64,000 nt of DNA from an uncultured Bacteroides sp. (GCF_963678425.1 NZ_OY782855.1:868001-932000); one strand, 5' to 3'. Shown: positions 1-9,031, counted from the first letter of the stretch. Made by a program: numbers and translations. The notes: generated by a model from the sequence alone, not told the origin.

Positions 1-800
1 GCCTTAAACGGCGGGAAGAATACTTCCCTGAGTGTACGTTCAGACAAATCAGCAGGAGCGCCATTGGTTCCATTTATAGGCTCACTACCACCAACAAAAT
101 GCTTAATACAAGCTAATACATCATTCCCACTATTTAGTTTTCCCTGATATCCCTTTATCGTTTGAACCCCCATTAATGAAACTAAATAAGGATCTTCTCC
201 GAAGGTTTCACCCACTCTTCCCCAACGTGGGTCACGTGCAACTTCCAAATTCGGATTAAACGTCCAATGCATATTCATAGCACGCATCTCCTTTGCCGTT
301 TGACGAGCAATTTTATAGGCCATATCCAGATCAAAAGAAGAAGCCAAACCTATATTAGTTGGGTAAACTGTATTATCAGGTGCATTCGCATTTCCATGAA
401 TAGCGTCAATACCGAAAATAATGGGAATTTGTAATATGCTTTTCATTACCAGTGATTGCAGATAATTAGCCTCCTTCAACGTCTGTACATGCAGATAAGA
501 GCCAATTTTACCATCTTCCGTCCATTTCGCAATATCCTCTATAGTAATTCCAGGATATAAAGCATTGGTTGAATTATTCTTTAATTGCTCTACTGTCAGC
601 CAAGGTTTAGTAGTCTTTAGATATTCAAAGCCTACAAACAAGTTCATCTGTCCCACCTTTTCTTCCAGAGTCATTCGCCGGAGCAAGTCCTCCACTCTGT
701 CCTTCACTGGAGCCGAGGCATCCTTATAAATTTCTCTTTTATTTTCATTGGAGAAAGAACTAGTAATAACTAACATTAATACTAATAACGTCTTTTTCAT
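1..800 (-). CDS. Glycoside hydrolase family 3 beta-glucosidase-like protein, N-terminal part
   Basis: The minus strand is open from an ATG at 800 to the left edge, giving about 266 residues of the N-terminal half of a GH3 enzyme. The start (MKKTLLVLMLVITSSFS) is a signal peptide, so the protein is probably exported. Visible GH3 landmarks are the early LLRRMTLEEKVGQM segment, the FGIDAIHGN motif, DPRWGRVGETFGEDPYL, and KHFVGGSEPINGTN followed by LSERTLREVFFPPF. The catalytic aspartate lies beyond the window. An in-frame upstream ATG at 887 would add 29 residues (MKGQVNSF...), but the signal peptide fits the 800 start better. GH3 enzymes of this type cleave beta-glucosides or beta-xylosides from the non-reducing end. 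The gene follows the esterase at 1096-2151 on the same strand, with a probable terminator between them. Confidence 0.88.
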   Translation of the reverse strand, partial: MKKTLLVLMLVITSSFSNENKREIYKDASAPVKDRVEDLLRRMTLEEKVGQMNLFVGFEYLKTTKPWLTVEQLKNNSTNALYPGITIEDIAKWTEDGKIGSYLHVQTLKEANYLQSLVMKSILQIPIIFGIDAIHGNANAPDNTVYPTNIGLASSFDLDMAYKIARQTAKEMRAMNMHWTFNPNLEVARDPRWGRVGETFGEDPYLVSLMGVQTIKGYQGKLNSGNDVLACIKHFVGGSEPINGTNGAPADLSERTLREVFFPPFK

Positions 801-951
801 GATAGCAATCGATAACAGAAAAAGTTTCTGTTTAGAAATCAACCGTTCCTTTAAAAGGTGTTGAAAGGAGTTTACTTGCCCTTTCATAGAATTGTTGTGT
901 ATCATAGCTGCTAAATTTATGCTTTAAATGTAGTAAATTTAGTATCTATTT

Positions 952-970
952 CAAACTTATTTCAAACTTA
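952..970 (-). promoter_or_regulatory. Duplicated -7 box upstream of the GH3 gene
   Basis: On the minus strand the Bacteroidota -7 consensus TAnnTTTG occurs twice as TAAGTTTG (952-959 and 963-970), because an 11-base stretch is tandemly repeated. No clear TTTG -33 box was found. The promoter assignment is an inference from position and consensus. Confidence 0.35.
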
Positions 971-1023
971 TTTTGATATTAAAATGTAAAGTCACTTACC
1001 TATTCAAATTTATATAAAAAGAA

Positions 1024-1064
1024 AATTCCTCATGCTTCCGGTTTTATTAGAAACATAAGGAATT
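1024..1064 (-). terminator. Probable terminator after the esterase gene
   Basis: Inverted repeat with 11-base arms (1024-1034 and 1054-1064) that pair except for one G-U position, around a 19-base loop. Read on the minus strand it is followed by a T-rich run. It lies about 30 bases past the esterase stop. Confidence 0.5.
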
Positions 1065-1095
1065 ACAAGGTAATATAAAATATCTTAACAAGAAT

Positions 1096-2151
1096 TTATT
1101 TCAGGATTTTAATCTCAATTCTATTATCATTACGGTAAGGATTCTTCCCATCAGGCCATATTACATTATCTACAAAATTCAGATTATACATTACATTTTC
1201 CCAGGTTTTCATTACCGCATCACCATGACCTGCACTCTCAAAGGTTTTAAGCTTAGCATGACCTACTCCACAAACCCGGTTTATTTCACTAAGCAAATTA
1301 GCAGATTGACGATAAGGAACCACCTGATCATTTGTACCATGTACAAGAAGAATTGGAGGAAAATTCTTAGTCACAAGATACAGAGGGCTTGCTTTCTCTG
1401 CTTTTTCTTTATACTCAGGTATTTGAGTATTGAATCCCATTTCCTGATTTGCTGGTTCTTTTACTATTGGGAAGTCACTCATATCAGCCACTCCATACCA
1501 AGAAACAACACCTTGTACATCAGATGAAAACTTTGCATTACCCATTGTCAGATCTTCATACTCAGGCCTTCCATTGGTAGCTCCAAGCATTTCAACAAGA
1601 TGTCCGCCAGATGAATTTCCCCAAACAACAATCTTAGAAGCATCTAATTTATATTTTTCAGCATTGGCACGAATAAAGCGCACTGCAGCTTTTACATCAA
1701 AAAGAGGGGCAGGCCAGATTGCTTCTCCAGAAAGGCGATAATTCACATTCACCATTGCATAGCCTTGGGTTGAAGCCAACTGAATCGCAGAGATTGTTTC
1801 CGAATCTTTTGCGCCGTAAGCCCATCCTCCACCATGAAATACCATTATCACTTTATATGGTGCTTCTCCAACTGACGGATAAATAATATCCAGACGTTGA
1901 GCCGGGTTTGTTTTCCCTCCATAGGCATAAGCAATATCCTGTTCTATAACTTTGAACTGTGTCATATCCATATGCTTTTCAGCAGTCCGGTCTTGTTCAT
2001 ACTCACCCAATTCTGAAGTGCTGACTGCAGTTACATTCTTTTTATAAATTTCCGTATACTTACTTGTTTTTGCTACATTACTACAACTAACCATCCCAAG
2101 AGACAGAGAGATGGCAACAAGTATAAGGTGCCAATTATTCAATCTTTTCAT
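1096..2151 (-). CDS. Alpha/beta hydrolase lipoprotein (esterase/lipase)
   Basis: A 351-residue alpha/beta-hydrolase of the COG0657 esterase type. The oxyanion motif HGGGW, the nucleophile elbow GNSSGG and the late VHGTNDQVVP and ESAGHGD segments supply a full Ser-Asp-His triad. I place the start at 2151 (MKRLNNW) rather than at the upstream ATG at 2175, because the shorter form begins directly with a lipoprotein signal ending in LGMVSC, and a -7 box lies upstream. The protein is probably anchored in the envelope. Substrate cannot be read from sequence. Related Bacteroidota enzymes include carbohydrate deacetylases and feruloyl esterases, and the neighbouring GH3 gene fits such a role. Confidence 0.85.
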   Translation of the reverse strand: MKRLNNWHLILVAISLSLGMVSCSNVAKTSKYTEIYKKNVTAVSTSELGEYEQDRTAEKHMDMTQFKVIEQDIAYAYGGKTNPAQRLDIIYPSVGEAPYKVIMVFHGGGWAYGAKDSETISAIQLASTQGYAMVNVNYRLSGEAIWPAPLFDVKAAVRFIRANAEKYKLDASKIVVWGNSSGGHLVEMLGATNGRPEYEDLTMGNAKFSSDVQGVVSWYGVADMSDFPIVKEPANQEMGFNTQIPEYKEKAEKASPLYLVTKNFPPILLVHGTNDQVVPYRQSANLLSEINRVCGVGHAKLKTFESAGHGDAVMKTWENVMYNLNFVDNVIWPDGKNPYRNDNRIEIKILK

Positions 2152-2231
2152 ACGATATACTTTTAAATTAAACATTATGTAAGTATTCTAAAATAAAACT
2201 TGTATCAGAGAAATATAAAAGGCCGTTTCTG

Positions 2232-2262
2232 CAAATATATCTATAATATCTAGTATTTCAAG
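2232..2262 (-). promoter_or_regulatory. Promoter of the esterase gene
   Basis: On the minus strand the -7 box TATATTTG (2232-2239) lies 19 bases from a CTTG that resembles the -33 TTTG (2259-2262). Confidence 0.45.
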
Positions 2263-2452
2263 ATTATATTCAAGAAAGATAGCTTTAACTATAGATTATG
2301 ATAATTCATTGTTAATTCAATATATTAGAACATTTTCTATCGCAACATATCAGATTTGGATTTACTTTCAAAAAACATTAAAACAAATAAACCGGTTCCA
2401 TTGTTTTTATTCTGTAATAATAGTATCTGCTACTCACACAGCTATTTAAATT

Positions 2453-2460
2453 AAGGAGGA
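2453..2460 (+). promoter_or_regulatory. Strong Shine-Dalgarno sequence of pcm
   Basis: AAGGAGGA lies 7 bases before the ATG at 2468. Such a complete anti-16S match is uncommon among the genes of this window, and it fixes the pcm start. Confidence 0.7.
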
Positions 2461-2467
2461 CGTAATC

Positions 2468-3133
2468 ATGTCAGTTGAAAAGAATGAAAGGCAATTAGAC
2501 AATGAAAGACATTTGATGATAATGCAACAGATCGAATTCAGAGGTGTAAAAGACAAAGCTCTCCTCGCCGCTCTTGAGAAAATTCCAAGACATCTTTTCG
2601 TGCCATTCGAATACCGCGAATATGCTTATTCAGACCAGGCACTTCCCTCATATGGTGGTCAGACAATATCCCAGCCCTATATTGTTGCAAAGATGACAGA
2701 ACTGCTATCGCTTAATAAAAGCCACAAAGTTCTTGAAATAGGAACAGGAACAGGATATCAAACAGCAATACTTGCCGAACTTGCAGCCGAGGTCTACACA
2801 ATAGAGATTATTCCAGAACTTCATGCCATTGCACAAGCCAACCCAGTTATTCAAAAGTACAGTAACATTCATTTTATCCTCGGCAACGGATATCAAGGTT
2901 ATCAAGCAGCTGCTCCTTTTGATGCAATTATTGTAACAGCTGCTCCCCCATATATTCCTGAGATTCTTACAGAACAACTCGCACCCGGAGGAAGAATGGT
3001 TATCCCGGTAGGTGTCTATGAGCAAATACTCTATCTTCTCACCAAGAGTCTTAACGAAGAGATCGATATGTTCCCTATCATCGGAGTTCAGTTTGTTCCG
3101 ATGATAAGGAAGCATAGTCAGGATAAAGATTAG
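2468..3133 (+). CDS. pcm: Protein-L-isoaspartate O-methyltransferase
   Basis: A 221-residue SAM-dependent methyltransferase that starts repair of isoaspartyl residues in aged proteins by methylating them. The sequence carries the PCMT signature: IPRHLFVP near residue 35, the catalytic-loop segment GGQTISQPYIVAKM, SAM motif I VLEIGTGTGYQTAIL, and later FDAIIVTAAPPYIPEILTEQL and GGRMVIPVG. Length is normal for the family. It is probably cytoplasmic. The gene is monocistronic and convergent with the slipin gene, the two stop codons being only 8 bases apart with no room for a conventional terminator. Confidence 0.95.
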   Translation: MSVEKNERQLDNERHLMIMQQIEFRGVKDKALLAALEKIPRHLFVPFEYREYAYSDQALPSYGGQTISQPYIVAKMTELLSLNKSHKVLEIGTGTGYQTAILAELAAEVYTIEIIPELHAIAQANPVIQKYSNIHFILGNGYQGYQAAAPFDAIIVTAAPPYIPEILTEQLAPGGRMVIPVGVYEQILYLLTKSLNEEIDMFPIIGVQFVPMIRKHSQDKD

Positions 3134-3141
3134 ATTATCAC

Positions 3142-4068
3142 TTAATCCTCACTAACTCTAGGAGGAGTGTATTTAGATTTGCCAGCCATATCTTTCTTAA
3201 CGACATCAGCTAAAGCAACAGTTCCGGCAAGACCACCAAGTCCCATGGTCTCAACAGCCGTACTAGGCACAACTACAATAGTGGCATTTGTTTTCAATCC
3301 TTCGTAAAGCATGTTCATGGCACGAAGATGGAAAGCATTCGGGCTTTCAGAATAAGTATTAGCAGCTTCAACAAACTTGGCTGCAATCTGTCTTTCCGAA
3401 TCACCAAGGATAACTCTGGCCTGACGTTCCCGCTCTGCCTGAGCCTGCATTGACATGGCAGCCTCTAGTCCCTGAGGAATAAGCACATCCTTAACCTCTA
3501 CCGAAATTACATTAATACCCCAAGGTTCCGTTCTTTCGTCAATAATTGTTTGCAAAAGAGCACTGATCTTATCGCGTCCCTCCAGCATATCAGCCAGCAT
3601 CGTTTTTCCAATCACGTCACGAAGAGCTGTTTGTGAAGCCCATGCAATTGCACTATAGTAATCAGCAACATCCAGTGCTGCCTTTTTCGGATCAATAACC
3701 TTCCAAAACAGCACTGCATCGACATCAACCGGAACAGTGTCTTTGGTCAGAGTCTTTTCCGCCTTAAACGAAGTACTTATAACCCGGATATCAATCCAGT
3801 AAGGGATAGAATCTATTATGGGAATAATAAAAAACAGACCTGGGCCCCGAAGTGATTGGTATCTTCCCAAGCGAAGCACTACTGCTCTATTCCACTGCGT
3901 TGCCACTTTTGTAGACCAGGAAACAAACACAGCCGCAAAGAAAAATACGATCAGAATAGTCTGACTTATGCCAGACTTAAATGTACTGTCAACAACAAAT
4001 GCCAGAAGTGCACCGAGCACTGCTATTGCAATAAAAAGCAGTGTTGCAACCGAACTATCGTTCCTCAT
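3142..4068 (-). CDS. SPFH/Band 7 slipin (stomatin-like) membrane protein
   Basis: A 308-residue stomatin/prohibitin-family protein. Two hydrophobic segments (about residues 8-27 and 34-50) anchor it in the inner membrane. The SPFH domain follows, with RAVVLRLGRYQSLRGPGLFFIIP, TKDTVPVDVDAVLFWKV and GINVISVEVKDVLIPQ, then a helical stretch (AMSMQAQAERERQARVI) and a C-terminal segment PSTAVETMGLGG. Slipins form oligomeric membrane scaffolds and often pair with an NfeD protease-like partner, but no nfeD gene is adjacent here. It is transcribed alone, convergent with pcm. Confidence 0.92.
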   Translation of the reverse strand: MRNDSSVATLLFIAIAVLGALLAFVVDSTFKSGISQTILIVFFFAAVFVSWSTKVATQWNRAVVLRLGRYQSLRGPGLFFIIPIIDSIPYWIDIRVISTSFKAEKTLTKDTVPVDVDAVLFWKVIDPKKAALDVADYYSAIAWASQTALRDVIGKTMLADMLEGRDKISALLQTIIDERTEPWGINVISVEVKDVLIPQGLEAAMSMQAQAERERQARVILGDSERQIAAKFVEAANTYSESPNAFHLRAMNMLYEGLKTNATIVVVPSTAVETMGLGGLAGTVALADVVKKDMAGKSKYTPPRVSED

Positions 4069-4295
4069 TTTTTCTTAATATTAAAGGGTTAATATTTATA
4101 AAGCAGATATAACACCTTAATGAAACAATTGAGTTATTACTTATGTTTATTTCATTGTAATAATTTAATAAGAAAGCGTATATAGATATAATCTATGAAG
4201 ATGTTCTAGATTACAATTTGGCAGAATAAGAGGATCGTAGTAAAACTAATATTTATTCTACAAGAGTCATTATTCCCCCTTCCCTGCCTAAATAT

Positions 4296-5711
4296 TTAGA
4301 ATCCACTTACATTTAAACGTCCTCCTGTTACACATTTGCCCAAGAGAGATGGGGTTGGTGTAGCACTACTCAGAATAGCATTGATTATTTCAGATGCTTT
4401 AGCATTCGGATGAGTTGATAAGTATAGTGCCGCTGCACCAGTTACGAACGGAGCTGCCATAGATGTTCCATCGTAACTGGCATAAGCAGAAACTGCTTTG
4501 CCTTTAATTTTTTGCGGTATGCAAGAATATATGCCTGAACCCGGTGCGGCAATATCCACAGATTTTACTCCAAAGTTAGAAAAGTAAGACAATTCTCCCG
4601 TACTTGTTATGGAAGCTACAGAGATAATGTTACTATTGGTATATGATGCCGGATAGGTAGGCAACACATCGTTTCTACATCCGTCGTTCCCAGCTGCCGC
4701 AACAAATATAATTCCCGCCACATTGGCCCGTTCAATTGCATCATATAAAGCTTGTGAATAGCCACCTCCGCTCCATGAGTTGTTGGTTGCCACAATATTC
4801 ACACCTGCCTTCTTCAGCTCCGTGAAATAGTCTATAGCTTTGATTGCATCCGCTGTAGTACCTCCTTTTTTATTCATAAATTTTGCATTGAGTAGTTTAA
4901 CGTTCCAACACACACCAGCCACGCCAATTCCGTTGTTGCCTGAAGCACCTATTATACCTGCCACATGAGTACCGTGATCATCCGTGGAAACATCAAAAAT
5001 CTTATTATTATTATCTGCAAAATTCCAGCCATACATGTCGTCAACATAACCATTCCCGTCATCGTCTATTTTGTTACCCTCAATTTCTCCTGGGTTTGTG
5101 CCGGCATTTGCAGCAAGATCTTCGTGAGTGTACATATACCCCTCGTCTATAATTCCTACATATATATCATTTGATCCAGTATGTCCTCCAGCCCAGGCTG
5201 TAGCTGCCCCGCATCCATATTCATTTGCCGGAGAAGTGGCAGATCCGTACATGCCCCACAGCAAACCATCTGTAAAATAAGAATCGTTAGGTATTTCGTC
5301 AATGGTGTAGATATAGTTAGGTTCAACATATTCAACAACAGTTAACTTCTTCAACTTCCCAACAGCATTCAGCACATTTTCCGGAGTCTTTACAAGCAAC
5401 AAGCCCTCATTATCGCCAGCTTGTTTCATGGAATGGGTAAGAATCTTTTCTGCAACTGTCCCACTAACTTTGCTAAGCGCACTATCCTTGTCCGAAGAAG
5501 ATGCATCTGTTTTGAATTTTATCAGTACCTCGTTAGCTACAAACAGAGAATCAGTTGAAGTTTCGGTAACAGAACGTGTCAGAACATCTTCGCTCGACTG
5601 AGTATTCAATGCTGACAACGATTCTTCATCTGAACACCCTGTAGATATGAAGGCCATAGCTCCAAATAAAAAAACGGCCTTCAGGATGGGATTAAAAGCG
5701 CTCTTTCTCAT
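4296..5711 (-). CDS. Subtilisin-like S8 serine protease, lipoprotein
   Basis: A 471-residue S8 peptidase. An N-terminal lipoprotein signal ends at Cys26 (FISTGC). A propeptide-like domain (about 58-135, EVLIKFK...VVEYVEPNY) precedes the catalytic domain. The triad is complete: Asp189 in VGIIDEGY, His246 in DDHGTHVAGI and Ser417 in DGTSMAAPFVTGAAAL. The oxyanion Asn is in VAAAGNDG. An Asp/Asn-rich stretch around 214-226 (NKIDDDGNGYVDD) may bind calcium. The protein is probably surface or periplasm anchored and self-processing. It stands alone, with a 490-base AT-rich region upstream that contains palindromes and a possible -7 box at 5874-5881. Confidence 0.93.
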   Translation of the reverse strand: MRKSAFNPILKAVFLFGAMAFISTGCSDEESLSALNTQSSEDVLTRSVTETSTDSLFVANEVLIKFKTDASSSDKDSALSKVSGTVAEKILTHSMKQAGDNEGLLLVKTPENVLNAVGKLKKLTVVEYVEPNYIYTIDEIPNDSYFTDGLLWGMYGSATSPANEYGCGAATAWAGGHTGSNDIYVGIIDEGYMYTHEDLAANAGTNPGEIEGNKIDDDGNGYVDDMYGWNFADNNNKIFDVSTDDHGTHVAGIIGASGNNGIGVAGVCWNVKLLNAKFMNKKGGTTADAIKAIDYFTELKKAGVNIVATNNSWSGGGYSQALYDAIERANVAGIIFVAAAGNDGCRNDVLPTYPASYTNSNIISVASITSTGELSYFSNFGVKSVDIAAPGSGIYSCIPQKIKGKAVSAYASYDGTSMAAPFVTGAAALYLSTHPNAKASEIINAILSSATPTPSLLGKCVTGGRLNVSGF

Positions 5712-6200
5712 AATTTGATTTTTAGAATAATATTTATTAATAAATTATAATCAGCGATATTATAGGGCATTCCCGAATTCATAGGAAACAGCCTATAACT
5801 AAATGCGAAGATAATTATAATATTTAACTAAAATACATATTACTATATCTTAAATTTAGATAATCTGTTAATGCAAAAATAATATACTAAAGATCCGATA
5901 ATGGAAAAGGGCACAGAATACGAACTTTAGATACAACAATAAAACTTCTGCTCTACATTACCCATTGAAACAACGTAAAAGCGCATTTAGGATTAAAAAA
6001 AATATTGCAGTCCTATTCCAGAAAAAGTCAGAAAGGTCATAGGAAAAATTATCATTAACCAATCATTAGAAATAATTCACCAATAAATTAAATCTATTGG
6101 CCAATAAATAATAATTATTGGTCAATAATTCTAAAAGAATGGTGAATGTTGACCTTTCCTAGAATGGGTTTATGACAAAAAACACTAATTGATGGAGCCT
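5712..6200. other. Intergenic region with nested palindromes
   Basis: AT-rich region without a credible gene, between the thiamine-binding protein gene and the protease gene (both minus strand). It holds a possible minus-strand -7 box TATTTTTG at 5874-5881 and a cluster of inverted repeats at 6075-6147, listed separately. Confidence 0.6.
6075..6147. repeat. Nested inverted repeats with ATTCACCAATAAAT motif
   Basis: Outer arms ATTCACCA (6075-6082) and TGGTGAAT (6140-6147) enclose two further palindromes, TATTGGCCAATA (6095-6106) and AATTATTGGTCAATAATT (6113-6130). The motif ATTCACCAATAAAT recurs in the long palindrome at 54296-54354. Function unknown. Confidence 0.65.
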
Positions 6201-6500
6201 CTAATTTATTTCACTTTTTATAACCTCCACCTTATGTTCCATCTGATTCTTTTTACCACGTTTATTGTCAAACGTTGCAGTGCAATAGATACGTTCGGCG
6301 TCCTGTTCTAAAATAGCATTGGCTTTAGAGATAACTGACAGACACTCTTCCATTGTGTCGCATTCTACAATTGTGCCCATCGATGTAAGCTGGCTTTTGC
6401 AGGGCAAAGCATCTATCATCTCAACTACTTTCTTAACATATTGACTCACATGCTCCCCTTTATCAATAGGGAAAATAGCAAAATTCATAATTACAGACAT
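6201..6500 (-). CDS. Thiamine-binding protein, MTH1187/YkoF-like family
   Basis: A 99-residue single-domain protein of the MTH1187 (formerly DUF77) family, recognised by the N-terminal MNFAIFPIDKGEHVSQYV, the central LTSMGTIVECDTMEECLSVI and the ferredoxin-like alternation of strands and helices. Family members bind thiamine or related small molecules and form dimers or tetramers. There is no signal peptide, so it is cytoplasmic. It lies 45 bases downstream of the glycosyltransferase gene on the same strand and may be cotranscribed with it. No thiamine biosynthesis genes are in view. An internal Met at residue 5 is an alternative start. Confidence 0.8.
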   Translation of the reverse strand: MSVIMNFAIFPIDKGEHVSQYVKKVVEMIDALPCKSQLTSMGTIVECDTMEECLSVISKANAILEQDAERIYCTATFDNKRGKKNQMEHKVEVIKSEIN

Positions 6501-6545
6501 AGTTTTTTCTTTCTAAAATGATTAATTGCTATAAATATCGTAATA

Positions 6546-7598
6546 TTATGCCAAAAGAATTTTATCGACTTCTTCGATAAGTTGATCAATAGTTAACTCG
6601 CCTGTGTTTAGTCCCTTACTATTATTATTGTAAGGTGCATATACCTCCATACTAGTAACGGAGAATAGACCTAGGACAGGAACCTTTGAGGAACTTGCCA
6701 AGTGCATTATGCCACTATCAGCACCTATAAAGACATCTGTATTAGCCATAACTGCTGCCATTTCCCTGATATCTTTGCTGTAAAGCGATGGCTCTTTGAA
6801 TGCTATTTGTGATACATTTTCCACCGGAAGAATTTCAAGAATGTTGAAGTTAGGATATTCTGATTTCAATCTTTCATGAAATGCCGACCACCATGTTTCG
6901 GTATAGCACTTAGCACCTGTTGCATAAGTAAATAAACAAATTGTTTTTGCCTCTTTATTTGCAGCAAGATTCTGTACTATCTTTTTTCCTTCTTCAAGCT
7001 CAGATGGACTTAATTTAAGATCTAATACCGGAATTTCTTTTTTGAAACCAGAAACGCCGAGTTTAGACAAACAAGAACGTAAACCACAAACCGGACATTT
7101 TGCTATATGCTGATAATCCTCAGCATATAATAGAAAAGCATCTTCATCATCACCGTAAAACTTATATGTGGCATTAGCAAATTTCGTTGAAAGTCTGCCT
7201 GATGATGAGTTTTTTGCTGCGTTGATTACAATGTCATAGTGTCGCATTCTTATTTTCAACCATCCAAAGATGTATTGAAGTAATTGTTTGAAATGCTTTT
7301 TGGGCAAACGGATTATTTGGTCAATATTATCATAATTCTTAAATATAATGGGAGCTAAATTCCCTTTCACAAACAGATCAATTTTACAATCTGGAAATAC
7401 ATCTGCCACTTCCTGAACAATAGGGGTAATCAATAATTGATTTCCTAATCTATGATTTGGTCTGATTATCAGGACTCTTTTAATATCAGATTTATTAATC
7501 GAACCAACATTCAGATTATTCTTAGAAGCACCTACATTTTTTGTCAGACTCTTTAAAATAATCCGTCTTGCTTCGTTGGCTCTTTTTAAAATTTCCAT
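6546..7598 (-). CDS. Glycosyltransferase family 9 (heptosyltransferase-like)
   Basis: A 350-residue GT-B fold GT9 protein. The N-terminal Rossmann half has VLIIRPNHRLGNQLLITPIVQEV, typical of ADP-heptose:LPS heptosyltransferases. The C-terminal half has the donor-binding motif GADSGIMHLASSSKVPVLGLF. A CPVCGLRSC segment in the middle has spaced cysteines unusual for GT9 and might bind a metal. The enzyme probably acts on the cytoplasmic face in LPS or surface glycan assembly, and the exact sugar is unknown. A -7 box (TAGCTTTG on the minus strand, 7641-7648) sits 43 bases before the start. Confidence 0.85.
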   Translation of the reverse strand: MEILKRANEARRIILKSLTKNVGASKNNLNVGSINKSDIKRVLIIRPNHRLGNQLLITPIVQEVADVFPDCKIDLFVKGNLAPIIFKNYDNIDQIIRLPKKHFKQLLQYIFGWLKIRMRHYDIVINAAKNSSSGRLSTKFANATYKFYGDDEDAFLLYAEDYQHIAKCPVCGLRSCLSKLGVSGFKKEIPVLDLKLSPSELEEGKKIVQNLAANKEAKTICLFTYATGAKCYTETWWSAFHERLKSEYPNFNILEILPVENVSQIAFKEPSLYSKDIREMAAVMANTDVFIGADSGIMHLASSSKVPVLGLFSVTSMEVYAPYNNNSKGLNTGELTIDQLIEEVDKILLA

Positions 7599-7838
7599 TT
7601 TCTAAATTATTAATGATAAATACTGTCTCTATTTTTGCGCCAAAGCTACGAATTATATTTGTAATTAATAAGATTTCATGGTGTTTTGCATATAAGAATT
7701 TAACTTAAGATATACTACATGGATGTATTGAATGATTTTAAGAAAAAGATAATGATGACTAAAAAAACAGATAGAAAAGCCTTTCCATCATGTAAAAAGC
7801 AGGAACAAAAGTCCCAATATTATTAAAGCAATTGTTCA

Positions 7839-7854
7839 GTGTGTTCGAACACAC
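7839..7854. promoter_or_regulatory. Perfect 16-bp palindromic operator, candidate LacI-family site
   Basis: GTGTGTTCGAACACAC is a perfect palindrome with the central CG typical of LacI-family operators. It lies just upstream of the -33 region of the regulator gene at 7930, as expected for autoregulation of the uxu operon. Assignment is inferred from position and symmetry. Confidence 0.6.
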
Positions 7855-7855
7855 C

Positions 7856-7887
7856 ATTGTATATTTCAAACATTCGTATTATATTTG
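7856..7887 (+). promoter_or_regulatory. Promoter of the LacI-type regulator / uxu operon
   Basis: A -33-like ATTG (7856-7859) is separated by 20 bases from a -7 box TATATTTG (7880-7887). The ATG follows 42 bases later. Confidence 0.55.
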
Positions 7888-7929
7888 CAACATAAATAAT
7901 TGATGGCACGTCCAATTGTTTACTAATTC

Positions 7930-8994
7930 ATGAGTAACAAAGCTGAAAACATAAGAATTAAAGATATAGCCCAGATGGCAGGCGTTTCTGTGGGTACGGT
8001 GGACAGAGTGCTTCACAATCGGGGAAAGGTTTCTGAAGAGAATCTTAAAAAGGTAAGAACTGTACTTAAAATAGTAGATTATCAGCCAAACCTCATTGCG
8101 AGATCTCTTGCTTCAAAAAAACAATATAACATTATAGCAATCATTCCTTCTTTTAAAAGGGGTGAATATTGGGAAAGTATCTCTAAAGGGATTGACAAAG
8201 CTGGAGATGAATTTGAGGACTATGGGGTACATATTCACAAGCTCTTTTTTGACCAATATAATAATCACTCACTGGAGGCAACTACAAATATTCTTTTTGA
8301 AAGCAGTTTTGACGCAATATTAATAGCATCTCACTTTTCTGAGTCGGTAATCAGACTTTCACAAAAGCTCGATGAAATGCAGATTCCGTATAATTATATA
8401 GATTCAAATATACCCGAACAAAAACAGCTCGCCTATTTTGGAACAAATTCTTTCAATAGCGGTGCAATTGGAGCAAAGATTATACTTAATACCATTGGTA
8501 ATAATGCGGATATTCTAGTTACAAGAATGATTCATACAGGTAACCAGAACTCAAACCAATGCATTTCACGCGAAAAGGGTTTCTGTCATTATTTGCAGCA
8601 AGTTGGCTACACAGGTAATGTGCACTATGTAAACATGGAAATTGAAAGTCCGGTTCATAATTTCAAAGCACTGGATGAAGAGTTTTGTAGAAAGGACAAA
8701 ATCAAAGGAGCAATTGTTTTTAATTCAACCTGTCATATGTTTGCTAATTATATGAGGATCAGGAATATTCACGGCCTGACAGTGGTGGGATATGATGTAA
8801 TTGATGAAAACGCAAAAGCTTTGAAAGAGGGTTTTATAAGTGTCTTAATTGCTCAACGACCTCAGTTCCAGGGTTATAATGGCATCAGATCATTGTGTGA
8901 ATATTTAATATTGAAAAAAAATCCGAAAAAAGAGAATTTTATGCCTATTGATATCTTGATAAAAGAAAATGTGGATTATTATAACGAACAATAA
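7930..8994 (+). CDS. LacI-family transcriptional regulator of hexuronate genes
   Basis: A 354-residue repressor-type regulator. The N-terminal LacI helix-turn-helix (residues 8-63) reads IRIKDIAQMAGVSVGTVDRV, with the hinge segment YQPNLIARSLASKK. The rest is a type 1 periplasmic-binding-protein fold that senses a sugar ligand. It lies 37 bases upstream of the mannonate oxidoreductase gene and probably forms one operon with it, so the inducer is likely a hexuronate intermediate. The perfect palindrome at 7839-7854 is its best candidate operator. The ligand itself is inferred only from the neighbours. Confidence 0.9.
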   Translation: MSNKAENIRIKDIAQMAGVSVGTVDRVLHNRGKVSEENLKKVRTVLKIVDYQPNLIARSLASKKQYNIIAIIPSFKRGEYWESISKGIDKAGDEFEDYGVHIHKLFFDQYNNHSLEATTNILFESSFDAILIASHFSESVIRLSQKLDEMQIPYNYIDSNIPEQKQLAYFGTNSFNSGAIGAKIILNTIGNNADILVTRMIHTGNQNSNQCISREKGFCHYLQQVGYTGNVHYVNMEIESPVHNFKALDEEFCRKDKIKGAIVFNSTCHMFANYMRIRNIHGLTVVGYDVIDENAKALKEGFISVLIAQRPQFQGYNGIRSLCEYLILKKNPKKENFMPIDILIKENVDYYNEQ

Positions 8995-9031
8995 CAACTT
9001 AAAAAACATATAATCATTTAAATACAAACAA

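Larger units (their letters stand above)
7599..7929. other. Divergent regulatory region between GT9 and LacI-type genes
   Basis: No gene seen. It contains the minus-strand -7 box of the glycosyltransferase gene (TAGCTTTG, 7641-7648) and the operator and promoter of the LacI-type regulator, listed separately. Confidence 0.6.
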
